NCBI GenBank assembly: GCA_031553005.1
Contig: JAVBMA010000049.1
Coordinates: 1 to 57,515 of the forward strand
Source: RGIG9379 sp031553005
Lineage (GTDB): Bacteria > Bacteroidota > Bacteroidia > Bacteroidales > Paludibacteraceae
Direction of reading: 5' to 3'
DNA: 57,515 nt
The position numbers and the translations under genes are program-made. The notes under the pieces were generated by a model, which was not told the DNA's origin, did not search any database, and saw only the letters and a program-made list of their open reading frames with translations. How positions within the stretch are numbered: position 1 is the stretch's first letter; every line of letters begins with the position of its first letter. This document shows, one piece after another, positions 7,618-15,925 of this stretch.

Positions 7618-8085
7618 ATGTCTAAATTGTATCTCGGATTAGGTTCTAATATAGGAGACCGGAAGAAAAATATTACCGATGCTACCATGATTTGCGGAGC
7701 TTTGGTGGGTACGTTAGAGTCCCTTTCGTCCTTGTATGAAACCGAGCCTTGGGGGTTTTCCTCCCCGAATAAATTTCTGAATGCCGCAATCTGTCTTGAC
7801 ACGGACAAGGATCCAGAGTTATGCCTTGCACTGATAAAAGGTATTGAACGGGAAATGGGGCGGTTCTATTCCTGCAACGATGGTTATGAAGACCGTATCA
7901 TTGATATTGATATTCTTTTCTATGACGATTTGATTCTTCAGACCGAAACATTATCCATACCTCATCCGCATATCGGAAAACGTGATTTTGTGTTGAGGCC
8001 GTTGGCAGAGATTGCTCCCGACCTGAAACATCCTGTTAGCGGAGAGAGAGTAAAGGAGATGTTGGAAAAACTTTTTATGAATTAA
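7618..8085 (+). CDS. folK: 2-amino-4-hydroxy-6-hydroxymethyldihydropteridine pyrophosphokinase FolK
   Basis: FolK transfers pyrophosphate from ATP to 6-hydroxymethyl-dihydropterin in folate synthesis. The 155-residue protein shows the HPPK hallmarks: LGLGSNIGDR near the N-terminus, ETEPWG near 40-45, GIEREMGR near 78-85 and the magnesium-binding DRIIDIDILFYDD near 93-105, then IPHPHIGKRDFVLRPL. It is downstream of purE in one transcription unit. The other folate genes are elsewhere. Confidence 0.95.
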   Translation: MSKLYLGLGSNIGDRKKNITDATMICGALVGTLESLSSLYETEPWGFSSPNKFLNAAICLDTDKDPELCLALIKGIEREMGRFYSCNDGYEDRIIDIDILFYDDLILQTETLSIPHPHIGKRDFVLRPLAEIAPDLKHPVSGERVKEMLEKLFMN

Positions 8086-8125
8086 GATTTTAGAAAAACA
8101 GGATATTCTTATTTGGAAATTATAC

Positions 8126-8259
8126 ACTAATCCGCAATTTACCACTGATGTTAACGTCAATAAATTTTTTAAACACAAAGGCACAAAGTACGCGAAGTTG
8201 TATTTATTTTCTTTGTGCACGTTTACTATTTTTATTAGTGGTAACATTGCGGATAATCA
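8126..8259 (-). repeat. Dispersed repeat family A, copy 2 (inverted relative to copy 1)
   Basis: The ends TAATCCGCAATTTACCACT and AGTGGTAACATTGCGGATAA form terminal inverted repeats. The inner part AAACACAAAGGCACAAAGTACGC faces CTTTGTGCACGTTTACTATT. It starts 41 bp after the folK stop and ends 14 bp before the thiL ATG. Confidence 0.85.
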
Positions 8260-8272
8260 TTAAAATTTACGT

Positions 8273-9301
8273 ATGAAAAAAACAGAAATAGCAACCCTTG
8301 GAGAATTCGGATTAATCGAACATCTGACCAAAAAGTTTGAAATTAAAAATTAAACTTCGGTCAAAGGTATAGGCGACGATGCTGCTATCCTTTCCTATAA
8401 GGAGAAACAGGTATTGGTTACTTCCGACCTGTTGCTCGAAGGAATTCATTTCGACTTGGTATATGTTCCTTTGAAACATCTCGGTTATAAGGCGGCTGTT
8501 GTTAATTTTTCGGATATATATGCCATGAATGGTTTCCCGAAGCAAATGACTGTTTCATTGGGTGTCTCCAAACGTTTTTCGGTGGAAGATATGGAGGAAC
8601 TGTATGAAGGTATGAAACTGGCTTGCGACAAATATGGCGTTGATTTGGTCGGTGGGGACACTTCGGCGTCGGTTACCGGATTGACTATCAGTATTACCTG
8701 TATAGGCGAAGGCGAGGAAGGAAAAATTTCATGTAGAAACGGAGCGAAAAATACGGATTTGATCTGTATCTCCGGAGATCTGGGAGCCGCCTATATGGGA
8801 TTGCTTTTGCTGGAAAGGGAAAAACGTGTATTTTCTGCCAATGAAGGTGTTCAACCCGACTTCTCAGGTAAAGAGTATATTATCGAGCGGCAATTGAAAC
8901 CGGAAGCAAGAAAAGATATTATCGAGTCATTGGAGCGTATCCATGTCGTGCCGACCTCCATGATCGATATTTCGGACGGTTTATCGTCCGAACTTCTGCA
9001 TATTTCGAAACAGAGCGGAGTTGGTTGCCGCATATATGAAGACCGTCTCCCGATTGATTTCCAAACGGCTGTAATGGCAGAGGAGTTTAATATGAACGTA
9101 ACGACCGTTGCCCTTAACGGCGGAGAAGATTATGAACTTCTTTTTACTGTCCCATTGGAAATGAACGATATATTTCAAAATCTTCCCGGTATAAAAGTAA
9201 TCGGGCATATTACCGACGCTTCACTCGGTTCCTGCCTCATTACTCGCGACGGACAGGAAGTTGAGCTTCGCGCTCAGGGATGGAACTCTTTGGGAAGTTG
9301 A
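8273..9301 (+). pseudogene. thiL: Thiamine-monophosphate kinase ThiL, interrupted by an in-frame TAA
   Basis: ThiL phosphorylates thiamine monophosphate to thiamine diphosphate. The ATG at 8273 opens a frame reading MKKTEIATLGEFGLIEHLTK..FEIKN, then TAA at 8351-8353. The same frame then continues without a gap as TSVKGIGDDAAI...LLLEGIHFDL to 9301. Full length would be 342 codons, normal for the family. The stop separates the N-terminus from the GIGDDAA metal-binding motif. A downstream restart at the TTG of 8414 would lose that motif, so it would probably be inactive. The remainder (GGDTSAS, ISDGLSSE, GGEDYELLF) is intact with no further decay. This suggests a very recent mutation, readthrough, or a base-call error. 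The stop codon at the end lies in repeat C1. Confidence 0.88.
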
Positions 9302-9672
9302 AAGGTGAGAAGTGAAAGGTGAAAGTTTTAATTTGTTTGAAAATTTTCTATTCTTTCAATATTAACTTCAAAGGAGGGGATTTTTTTATTGATTAAATGC
9401 TCAAAAATTTATCATGAAAAAATGACCCTCTCAATCTGAACGTTTTGAACAAAACTTTCACCTTTCATCTTTCACTTCTCACTTTTCACCTATAGAAGTG
9501 CAATTTTTTATATGATTTTACGTTTTTATATACGGATTTGAATAAAAACTATTTTAACTAATAACTGTTTAATTAAAATATAATCCTTATCAAAAAGAAA
9601 TTCGATATCCTCAATTTGAACGTTTTGAAGAAAACTTTCACCTTTCACTTCTCACCTTTCAACTTAAAAAGC
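9299..9672. repeat. Repeat family C tracts around a short spacer (three tracts)
   Basis: The 371 bp between thiL and the OmpA gene hold no gene. Tract C1 (9299-9327, GAAAGGTGAGAAGTGAAAGG) faces C2 (9461-9491, CTTTCACTTCTCACTTTTCACC) as an inverted pair. C3 (9636-9668) repeats the C2 orientation. Units are 7-8 nt with single-base changes. The words TCAATTTGAACGTTTTGAA and TCAATCTGAACGTTTTGAA precede C3 and C2, so the spacer itself is partly duplicated. Confidence 0.75.
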
Positions 9673-11652
9673 ATGCGGTTAATCAATTTCATATATCCCA
9701 TAATCTTAATTGTTTTATCATCCTGTTCTGTTTCACAACAAATAAAAAAGGCTGATAAAAAATACGAGATAGGAGAGTACTATAAAGCATCTACTATTTA
9801 TAAGAATGCATATCCCCGTGTAAAATCGACAAAAGAAGATCGGCAGAAGAAGGCTTATGTAGCTTTCCGGTTGGGAGAATCTTATCGCCTGGTTAACGAA
9901 AACGATAAGGCGGAAAGGGCTTTTTTCAATGCTGTCCGTTACCAATATAAGGATAGCCTTGTATATCTTTTGTATGCCGATATTTTGCGCGAGAATAAGA
10001 AGCCGAAAGCGGCAGTAGAAAATTACGATATTTACCTTCAGGCGCATCCGTCTGATCTGCGGGCAATAAACGGCAGGACTTCGGCTTTGCAGGCATTGGA
10101 ATGGGAAAAAAATCCGACCCGTTATAAAATAAAAAAATCAACAACTTTGGCATCCAAAAGGTCGGAAAGAAGTCCTTCTTTTCCCGGGGGAGATCCGGAT
10201 CTTGTTTATTTTGTTTCTTCTCGCGAAAATAAGGAGACAGGCGGAAAAAACAGTAATATCACCGGAATAAGGAATAATGATATTTATGTTGCCCGGAAAA
10301 ATTCTTTAGGTCAATGGGATAATATTGAACCTGTCGAAGGAGAAATTAATACGATTGATGACGAGGGTTCTCCCAGCTTTAGTGCAGACGGTAAAATCAT
10401 GTTTTTTACACGCGCCCGTTTCATGAAAGGCGAAAGCTTGGGTGCTGAGATCTATTCCTCTGTCCGTTCGGGCGGTAAGTGGGGTAAACCCGAACAAATC
10501 AAGTTGTCCAAAGACAGTACGATTACTTTTGCTCATCCGACACTTTCGCCTGATGGAAAGTATCTTTATTTCGTATCCGACCTTCCGGGTGGTTATGGCG
10601 GTAAGGATATATGGCGCAGCGAAAAAAACGGGAATACTTACGGGGCTCCTGTCAATTTGGGTCCTACTATCAATACTGCCGGCGATGAGATGTTTCCTTA
10701 TATGCGTCCGGATTCAACTTTGTATTTTTCGTCAAATGGTCATCCCGGTTTCGGTGGATTGGATATTTACAGGGCAAAGGAGAAAGAAGACGGAACGTGG
10801 GAAGTATACAATATGATGTATCCGATCAACTCTAATATGGACGATTTCGGCATTACGTTTGAAAAAGGGAAGGAGAGAGGTTTGTTCTCTTCCAACCGGG
10901 GTGAGCGCAAAGGATATGACAAGATTTGGGAGTTTGAGCTGCCCGAAATGGTGCTTGAGATAGATGGCAAAGTCCTCTCTTCTTCCGGCGAACCATTGTC
11001 TGATGCCACTGTCCGCATTGTCGGTACGGACGGAACCAATACGAAAGTACGAACCAAGAAGGATGGCTCTTTTAAATTTCCTCTGAAAAAAGAAGTGGAT
11101 TATATCCTGTTAGGAAACAGCCGCGGCTTCTTGAATCAAAAAGGCGAAGTTTCGACCGTGGGATTGGAAGATACAAAGACGTTTCCGCTAACGTTCAACC
11201 TGGCATCGATCAGTAAACCGGTAGGTCTTGACAATATATTCTTCGAATTCGGGAAGGCAACATTGACTGCCCAATCTTCCACGGCATTGAATAAGTTGAT
11301 AACCTTATTGAATGATAACCCGAATATCACTATTGAAATTGGTGCCCATACGGATAAAGTCGGTTCGGCGGAAGGCAACCTGCAACTTTCGGGCAAGCGT
11401 GCCGAGTCTGTCGTTGAATATCTGATTAAGGGCGGGATCGAAGCTGACAGGCTTACTGCCAAAGGATACGGTAAAAGCCAGCCAATCGAAGTGGATAAAA
11501 ATTTGGAGAAAAAATATAGTTTCCTGAAAGAGGGTGATGTATTGGATGAAGAGTTTATTGATAAATTAACTCCCGAGCAACAGGAAGTTGCCAACCAGAT
11601 CAACCGCCGCACGGAATTCCGGGTATTGAAGACGACTTATAAGATGTATTAA
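9673..11652 (+). CDS. OmpA-type outer-membrane lipoprotein with TPR-like and WD40-like (PD40) domains
   Basis: The chosen start at 9673 gives MRLINFIYPIILIVLSSCS, a lipoprotein signal with its lipobox Cys. The upstream in-frame ATG at 9616 only adds repeat-derived residues. The mature protein (about 659 codons in all) has TPR-like helices (about 20-130), WD40-like beta-propeller repeats (SPSF..D, HPTLSPDGKYLYFVSD, MFPYMRPDSTLYFSS, about 150-420), a carboxypeptidase-regulatory-like domain (about 435-515), and an OmpA C-terminal peptidoglycan-binding domain (FFEFGKATL..., IEIGAHTDKVGS, LSGKRAESVVEYL, AKGYGKSQP). This architecture is shared with PorE-type anchoring lipoproteins of type IX secretion, but the specific role is inferred. 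It is flanked by inverted family C tracts. Confidence 0.88.
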   Translation: MRLINFIYPIILIVLSSCSVSQQIKKADKKYEIGEYYKASTIYKNAYPRVKSTKEDRQKKAYVAFRLGESYRLVNENDKAERAFFNAVRYQYKDSLVYLLYADILRENKKPKAAVENYDIYLQAHPSDLRAINGRTSALQALEWEKNPTRYKIKKSTTLASKRSERSPSFPGGDPDLVYFVSSRENKETGGKNSNITGIRNNDIYVARKNSLGQWDNIEPVEGEINTIDDEGSPSFSADGKIMFFTRARFMKGESLGAEIYSSVRSGGKWGKPEQIKLSKDSTITFAHPTLSPDGKYLYFVSDLPGGYGGKDIWRSEKNGNTYGAPVNLGPTINTAGDEMFPYMRPDSTLYFSSNGHPGFGGLDIYRAKEKEDGTWEVYNMMYPINSNMDDFGITFEKGKERGLFSSNRGERKGYDKIWEFELPEMVLEIDGKVLSSSGEPLSDATVRIVGTDGTNTKVRTKKDGSFKFPLKKEVDYILLGNSRGFLNQKGEVSTVGLEDTKTFPLTFNLASISKPVGLDNIFFEFGKATLTAQSSTALNKLITLLNDNPNITIEIGAHTDKVGSAEGNLQLSGKRAESVVEYLIKGGIEADRLTAKGYGKSQPIEVDKNLEKKYSFLKEGDVLDEEFIDKLTPEQQEVANQINRRTEFRVLKTTYKMY

Positions 11653-11653
11653 A

Positions 11654-11686
11654 TAAGTTGAAAGGTGAGAATTGAAAGGTGAAAGT
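11654..11686 (+). repeat. Repeat family C tract, copy 4
   Basis: AAGTTGAAAGGTGAGAATTG continues into AAAGGTGAAAGTG. Its reverse complement is nearly identical to the tract at 9636-9668 on the other side of the OmpA gene. Confidence 0.75.
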
Positions 11687-11715
11687 GAGGGACTTTGTTT
11701 GGAGGTAGCTTTATC

Positions 11716-11760
11716 AAAAAAAAGCGCGTCAATTATGTTGTGATTGGTGCGCTTTTTTTT
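11716..11760. terminator. Bidirectional terminator between the OmpA gene and gldA
   Basis: Arms AAAAAAAAGCGC and GCGCTTTTTTTT are perfect over 12 bp with a 21-nt loop and T-runs on both strands. It lies between convergent genes ending at 11652 and 11864. Confidence 0.85.
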
Positions 11761-11863
11761 GCATTATTTCTACTTTACTCTAAAATGATAGTTTTTAATA
11801 TTTAATCAAAAGAGTAATCCAAAGTAAAATTTCCCCAAAATCTGTATTTATAGTTATCCGGAT

Positions 11864-12769
11864 TTATTTTGTGAATGACCGGAAAACTTCTTCCATCGTG
11901 CGTTCTTGTTGTTTCATGGTGAGGATGATATATCCATTGCTTACGGAATAATGGAAAATATCTTCACGGACATCCTTGAGGCTTTCAAAAAGATAGGTAT
12001 TTTCTGAAACGGAAGAGACGGAAACAACGCTTTCTATTTTTTTTAGTGTGTTTATGTCTTGTGCTTTATTGAACTCTACGAGGACTGAAAATCCTGTTCC
12101 GGAGCTTGATGATACGATAACGCTCTCTTTGTCGTCGGCTACGATTTGTCCTTTGTTGATAATAATGACACGCTTACAGATTGCCGAAACTTCCTGCATG
12201 ATGTGTGTAGAGAGCATTACAGTCTTCTCTTTTCCGATCTCTTTGATGAGGTTTCTGACTTCGACGATCTGGTTGGGATCCAATCCGGTGGTCGGTTCGT
12301 CCAGTATAAGTACTTCCGGATTCGGGATCAGCGCTTGTGCCAGTCCTACACGTTGGCGGTATCCCTTGGATAACATACCGATTTTCTTTTTGTATTCGCG
12401 TGTCAGACCTGTCTTCTCAATCATTTCATCCACACGGCTATTGGTCTGTTTACCCAGTTTATATATTTTAGCAACAAAGCGAAGATATTCTTTGACAAAC
12501 ATTTCCGGATAAATAGGATTATGTTCCGGCAAGTATCCTATCTTGCGCGATGCTTCAAGCGGATCTTTTGTAATATCTATTCCACAAACTTCGACTTTCC
12601 CTTTGTCGGCTTCCACATATCCGGTGATTATTTTCATTGTGGTAGATTTACCCGCACCGTTATTTCCCAGAAATCCGACAATTTCCCCGTTAGGAATGGA
12701 AAAACTGATATCATCCAATACCAATTGTTTTCCGTAGCTTTTATATAAATTCTGAACAGTTACCGACAT
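11864..12769 (-). CDS. gldA: Gliding-motility-type ABC transporter ATP-binding protein GldA
   Basis: This 301-residue ABC ATPase has Walker A GNNGAGKST near 35-43, a Q-loop in LPEHNPIYP, a signature YRQRVGLAQA near 138-147, Walker B VLILDEPTTGLDP near 153-165 and switch His in STHIMQE. After the ATPase, a C-terminal region of about 80 residues ends in EEVFRSFTK. Length and order fit GldA, the ATPase of the GldAFG exporter in gliding Bacteroidota. In non-gliding members it is a general ABC-2 exporter subunit. No gldF or gldG permease is adjacent, so the specific name rests on family similarity. Confidence 0.8.
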   Translation of the reverse strand: MSVTVQNLYKSYGKQLVLDDISFSIPNGEIVGFLGNNGAGKSTTMKIITGYVEADKGKVEVCGIDITKDPLEASRKIGYLPEHNPIYPEMFVKEYLRFVAKIYKLGKQTNSRVDEMIEKTGLTREYKKKIGMLSKGYRQRVGLAQALIPNPEVLILDEPTTGLDPNQIVEVRNLIKEIGKEKTVMLSTHIMQEVSAICKRVIIINKGQIVADDKESVIVSSSSGTGFSVLVEFNKAQDINTLKKIESVVSVSSVSENTYLFESLKDVREDIFHYSVSNGYIILTMKQQERTMEEVFRSFTK

Positions 12770-13092
12770 TTTTGATTAAATAATTATGTGTTGCAAGTTA
12801 TAAGAAAAAAGTAAACTAACGTGATTTTGACATGAAATTCTATATAATGGATTGATTTTTAGGTAAATCAAACTCAAAGGATTTATATGTTTATAGTAAT
12901 TGATAATACTTATACACGAAAATACCACTAATAAAAAATAGTAAACACAAAGTCACGAAGGACACAAAGAAAATAAAAAAAATAAATATGGCTTCGTGTT
13001 CTTCGTGACTTTGTGTTTATAAAATTCATTGATATTACCATTAGCGGTAATATTTGCAGGTAAGCATAATAATTTTTATTTCCCAAAATGAT
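12770..13092. other. Gene-free region dominated by repeat A copy 3
   Basis: The stretch between gldA and rnhA has no gene. Bases 12876-12896 (AAAGGATTTATATGTTTATAG) are a relic of repeat family D, and 12908-13065 is repeat A copy 3. The gldA promoter should lie within 12770-12870, but no convincing TAnnTTTG box was seen there. Confidence 0.5.
12908..13065 (+). repeat. Dispersed repeat family A, copy 3
   Basis: The degenerate left end ACTTATACACGAAAATACCACT matches the right end AGCGGTAATATTTGCAGGTAAGC in inverted order. The inner hairpin is AACACAAAGTCACGAAG with CTTCGTGACTTTGTGTT. It lies 28 bp beyond the stop codon of the minus-strand RNase H gene. Confidence 0.85.
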
Positions 13093-13722
13093 TTATTTCC
13101 TGCCGAAGTCGGCAGGAATTTCGCCCCAAACTGATGTTTCCCATTTGTAAATTTTAGTGGAATAAGCATTCTCATTCAACCATTTTTCCGCCCGTTCAAT
13201 GAGCTCGAAGATAACAGCGTTCTTTCCGTTTTCTTCCAGCTTCGTCTTGCATTTTTTTTGCCTTACCCAGGCAATGGCAGTCATACTGTCGGAATAAATA
13301 GGGAGAGGACTTTTCTGTTTTTTTAGGAATGCCAATCCGTGAACTATGGCAAGGAATTCTCCGATATTATTTGTTCCGTTATCAAACGGACCTATCCTGA
13401 ATATCTCCTGTCCGGTACGGGTATAAACCCCGCGATACTCCATAACTCCCGGATTTCCGCTACATGCAGCATCTACGGAAAGGGATTCCGGATCGGGCTT
13501 TCCTACGGATACCTTTGTCAAAAGAGTTTTCTCCGTGTTTTTTTTGATTTTGATATAACTGCCGAAACCTCTTCGGAAAGCAGCGTTTGCTTCTTCCTCT
13601 TTTTCAAAACTTTTATATTTTGCATTGGGAAAATTTTCTATCTGTTTCTTACAGGCATTCCAATCCCGGTATACACCGGGCTCATGTCCCTGCCAGACTA
13701 CATAAAATTTACCTTTTGCCAT
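13093..13722 (-). CDS. rnhA: Ribonuclease H1 with N-terminal viroplasmin (hybrid-binding) domain
   Basis: RNase HI degrades RNA in RNA-DNA hybrids such as R-loops. The 209-residue protein starts with a viroplasmin/hybrid-binding domain (KFYVVWQGHEPGVYRDWNAC, then KSFEKEEEANAAF, residues about 4-50). The catalytic domain runs from about 75 to the end, with acidic residues in SVDAACSGNPG, NIGEFLAI, IYSDSMTAIAW and PADFGRK. This domain order is frequent in Bacteroidota. It follows the ArgE-type gene by 8 bp on the same strand, so it is probably the second gene of that operon. Confidence 0.92.
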   Translation of the reverse strand: MAKGKFYVVWQGHEPGVYRDWNACKKQIENFPNAKYKSFEKEEEANAAFRRGFGSYIKIKKNTEKTLLTKVSVGKPDPESLSVDAACSGNPGVMEYRGVYTRTGQEIFRIGPFDNGTNNIGEFLAIVHGLAFLKKQKSPLPIYSDSMTAIAWVRQKKCKTKLEENGKNAVIFELIERAEKWLNENAYSTKIYKWETSVWGEIPADFGRK

Positions 13723-13730
13723 ATTGATAC

Positions 13731-14798
13731 TCAGATTTTTAAGCCGTTCAGCAATTCATAATATAATTCGATAGCATCTTCAATTTCCCGGATAACGATA
13801 TATTCGTCGGCAGAGTGTGAACGTGCAGAGTCTCCGGGACCTGTTTTTATGCTCGGAAAAGGCATTAATGCCTGATCGGAAAGGGTCGGGGAACCGAATG
13901 TTTTCAATCCCATGCTTTTCCCTTTTTTTACCACCGGATGCTGTATGTTTATTCCGGAAGAACTCAACCGGAAAGACCTTGCTTCCAATTCACTTTCAAG
14001 ATTTTGTTTAAGAATTTCAAAAATCTCCTGGTTTGTGTAGCATTCGTTGGAACGGATGTCAATCACAAAGTCGCATTTGTCGGGAACTACATTGTGTTGC
14101 GTCCCTGATTGGATCATCGTCACGGTCATTTTTACCGCACCCAGAAGATCCGATTTCTGAGGCAACTCTGTTTTCCTGATCCATTCAATATCTTCTATTG
14201 CTTTGTATATTGCATTTACACCCTCATTCCGGGCAGCATGTCCCGCTTCTCCCCGGGCTGTGCAATCTATTACCATAAGACCTTTTTCGGCAACCGCAAT
14301 CTGCATGCCTGTCGGTTCGCCCACTATGGCAAGATCTATTCTTGGCATCTCTTGAAGTAAGCTCTCAACTCCCTCTTTCCCCGAAACTTCTTCCTCAGCC
14401 GAAGCTGCAAAAATCAGGTTGTAGGGTTGCTCTTTCGCTGTCAACAAGGTAAATACATAAAACAATGAAACCAGAGATGCTCCCGCATCATTGCTCCCTA
14501 ATCCGTACAACCGCCCGTTTTCTTCTGTTGGGATGTGAGGATTACGATTCCATCCTTTGGTTGGCTTGACCGTATCAATATGGGAATTTAGCATTATAGT
14601 CGGTTTGCTGGAGTCGAAAGCAGGGCTTAATACCCACACATTATTTCCCTTTCTTCCGGTAATATATCCTATTGTTTCGATATGCTTCTGTAGAAAATCG
14701 GCGGCCTCATTTTCCTCTCTGCTATAAGAAGGAATCGAGATGAGGCTTTTTAATAATTCAATAGCATCTTCCTGTGCTTGCTTTATATTATTGTCCAT
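13731..14798 (-). CDS. argE: M20-family N-acyl-amino-acid deacylase, ArgE-type
   Basis: This 355-residue zinc metallopeptidase has the ArgE/DapE fold. Metal ligands and catalytic residues are seen in NSHIDTVKP (His, Asp), GSNDAGAS (Asp), SAEEEVSG (Glu pair), VGEPTG (Glu) and ARSHSADEYI (His); the dimerisation lid lies between about 175 and 275. In Bacteroidales, arginine synthesis is described as running through acylated citrulline, so the likely substrate is N-acetyl- or N-succinyl-citrulline rather than acetylornithine. That is inference from family and phylum. The rest of the arg cluster is 23 kb away. The gene leads an operon with rnhA. Confidence 0.85.
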   Translation of the reverse strand: MDNNIKQAQEDAIELLKSLISIPSYSREENEAADFLQKHIETIGYITGRKGNNVWVLSPAFDSSKPTIMLNSHIDTVKPTKGWNRNPHIPTEENGRLYGLGSNDAGASLVSLFYVFTLLTAKEQPYNLIFAASAEEEVSGKEGVESLLQEMPRIDLAIVGEPTGMQIAVAEKGLMVIDCTARGEAGHAARNEGVNAIYKAIEDIEWIRKTELPQKSDLLGAVKMTVTMIQSGTQHNVVPDKCDFVIDIRSNECYTNQEIFEILKQNLESELEARSFRLSSSGINIQHPVVKKGKSMGLKTFGSPTLSDQALMPFPSIKTGPGDSARSHSADEYIVIREIEDAIELYYELLNGLKI

Positions 14799-14906
14799 GT
14801 AAAAAAATAGATTTTACTCAAACTTTATTAAATCACAAATATAGGCAATGTGCTTTAATTGCAATTCTTAGTAACCCTTTAAATTTTTTATCACAAAGGA
14901 ATTTAC

Positions 14907-14968
14907 CCCTTTCATCTTTCAACTTTCACTTTTCACCTTTCAACTGTTCTCTTTCCCCTTTCACTTTT
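14907..14968 (-). repeat. Repeat family C tract, copy 5
   Basis: This 60-bp run of CTTTCAACTTTCACTTTTCACC-like units has 7-8 nt spacing. It lies between divergent genes and is followed 90 bp later by the PepSY-like gene. Confidence 0.7.
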
Positions 14969-15058
14969 TGTTTTTTGTCAAAAAAACAAAACGCATATGG
15001 AAATGAACAGGAAAAAATTTATCTTTGGAATATTTTTTATCTAAAACTGATAGGTATT

Positions 15059-15505
15059 ATGAGAAAAGTAAAAAAAATAAACTTTTGTCTTTTTCTTACC
15101 GGAATTATGGCGTTTTTGTTCGCTTGTACAGGTACCAACAGGAATGAGTTGCCTTCGAGTGCGGAGGCGTTTCTTAATAAACATTTTGAGGGAGTCGATA
15201 TTACTTCTATAGAACAGGATCTCAATCGTGATTATGATGTATATCTTGAAAATGGTATAGAAGTTAATTTTGAACGGAAAGGCAATTGGACGGAAATAAA
15301 AGCGAAGAAACAGCAGTTTCCCGAATCAATCTCCGAAGTTCTGCCCCAACAACTGGTCTATTATGTAAAAACCAATTATCCGGAGCAGTTTATCCGCAAA
15401 ATAGAGAAAAAAAGTTATGGCTACCGTGTCAGCCTGAACAAACCTAATAATGTTGAGCTATGCTTTACAAGGCAGGGCGCTTTTATCAAAGAAGATGCGA
15501 AGTAA
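15059..15505 (+). CDS. PepSY-like lipoprotein
   Basis: From the ATG at 15059 the product has 148 residues: a lipoprotein signal (MRKVKKINFCLFLTGIMAFL, then FACTG with the lipidated Cys at about 23) and one domain with two related halves of the kind annotated as PepSY-like/DUF2874. The pattern is repeated: AFLNKHFEGVDITSIEQD...YDVYLENGIEVNFERKGNW, then YVKTNYPEQFIRKIEKKSYGYRVSL. The longer ATG frame from 14774 only adds repeat-derived residues, so it is rejected. Proteins of this family are periplasmic or outer-membrane lipoproteins of unknown role, some acting as inhibitors or folding modulators. Confidence 0.75.
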   Translation: MRKVKKINFCLFLTGIMAFLFACTGTNRNELPSSAEAFLNKHFEGVDITSIEQDLNRDYDVYLENGIEVNFERKGNWTEIKAKKQQFPESISEVLPQQLVYYVKTNYPEQFIRKIEKKSYGYRVSLNKPNNVELCFTRQGAFIKEDAK

Positions 15506-15509
15506 ATAG

Positions 15510-15750
15510 CATAAATAAAACACCCACGTCAAAAAACTGACACACGAGCCTATGATTATATGGGTGTTCCATCTCGGATTAATGTGAAAAGTAAATTATT
15601 AAAACAGATGAAATAAATAATTAGTGGAAGTTAGTTGTAATTAATTGATAGTGTTTGAATTATAATGAATTAATCCTGTAAGGTGTGAGATGATTTTCAC
15701 TAAATATTTAGAAGAAGTTGTTCCCGGAAAGAGAACAACTTCTTTTTTTT
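15510..15750 (+). ncRNA. Possible structured small RNA between the PepSY-like gene and uvrA
   Basis: No ORF is present, yet long-range pairing is visible. CATCTC at 15570-15575 pairs with GAGATG at 15687-15692, and GGATTAAT at 15576-15583 pairs with ATTAATCC at 15669-15676, leaving a 10-nt bulge. GTGAAAA at 15584-15590 can alternatively pair with TTTTCAC at 15694-15700. An AACACCCA/TGGGTGTT hairpin opens the region and a strong terminator closes it. It could equally be a long 3' UTR of the lipoprotein mRNA. No known RNA family was recognised. Confidence 0.3.
15712..15750 (+). terminator. Strong intrinsic terminator
   Basis: Arms GAAGTTGTTC (15714-15723) and GAACAACTTC (15733-15742), extended by A-T pairs, with a CCGGAAAGA loop and a run of eight T. 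Confidence 0.92.
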
Positions 15751-15817
15751 ATAATCTCGCAAACTCAGAATACCCCAAGTCATATCCCCCTGTTTCTTTA
15801 TCATCCCTAACAATCAC

Positions 15818-15853
15818 TTATCCCCTTTCACTTTTTACTTTTTACCTTTCAAT
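15818..15853 (-). repeat. Repeat family C tract, copy 6
   Basis: CTTATCCCCTTTCACTTTTT and then ACTTTTTACCTTTCAATT, the same 7-8 nt word tract as at 9461 and 14907. Confidence 0.6.
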
Positions 15854-15925
15854 TAATTTGTGTTAATCTATCCGTTTTGAGCATCTTAGTCTTATCAACA
15901 AGATGCCTTACGTTGTTATTTTCAT

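Noticed and set aside
8414..9301. Treating this as a complete stand-alone ThiL with its TTG start
   Set aside because: It lacks the N-terminal GIGDDAA metal motif, and the upstream frame clearly encodes the missing part.
9616..9672. Upstream start for the OmpA gene
   Set aside because: The extra residues come from the family C repeat and would bury the lipoprotein signal; the ATG at 9673 fits a normal lipobox.
12048..12512. Plus-strand 154-residue ORF opposite gldA
   Set aside because: It is antisense to gldA, a gene with full ABC motifs. Its product has no recognisable pattern and reflects the opposite strand.
14774..15058. Long N-terminal extension of the PepSY-like protein
   Set aside because: Its codons lie in a word tract, and the lipoprotein signal starts at 15059.
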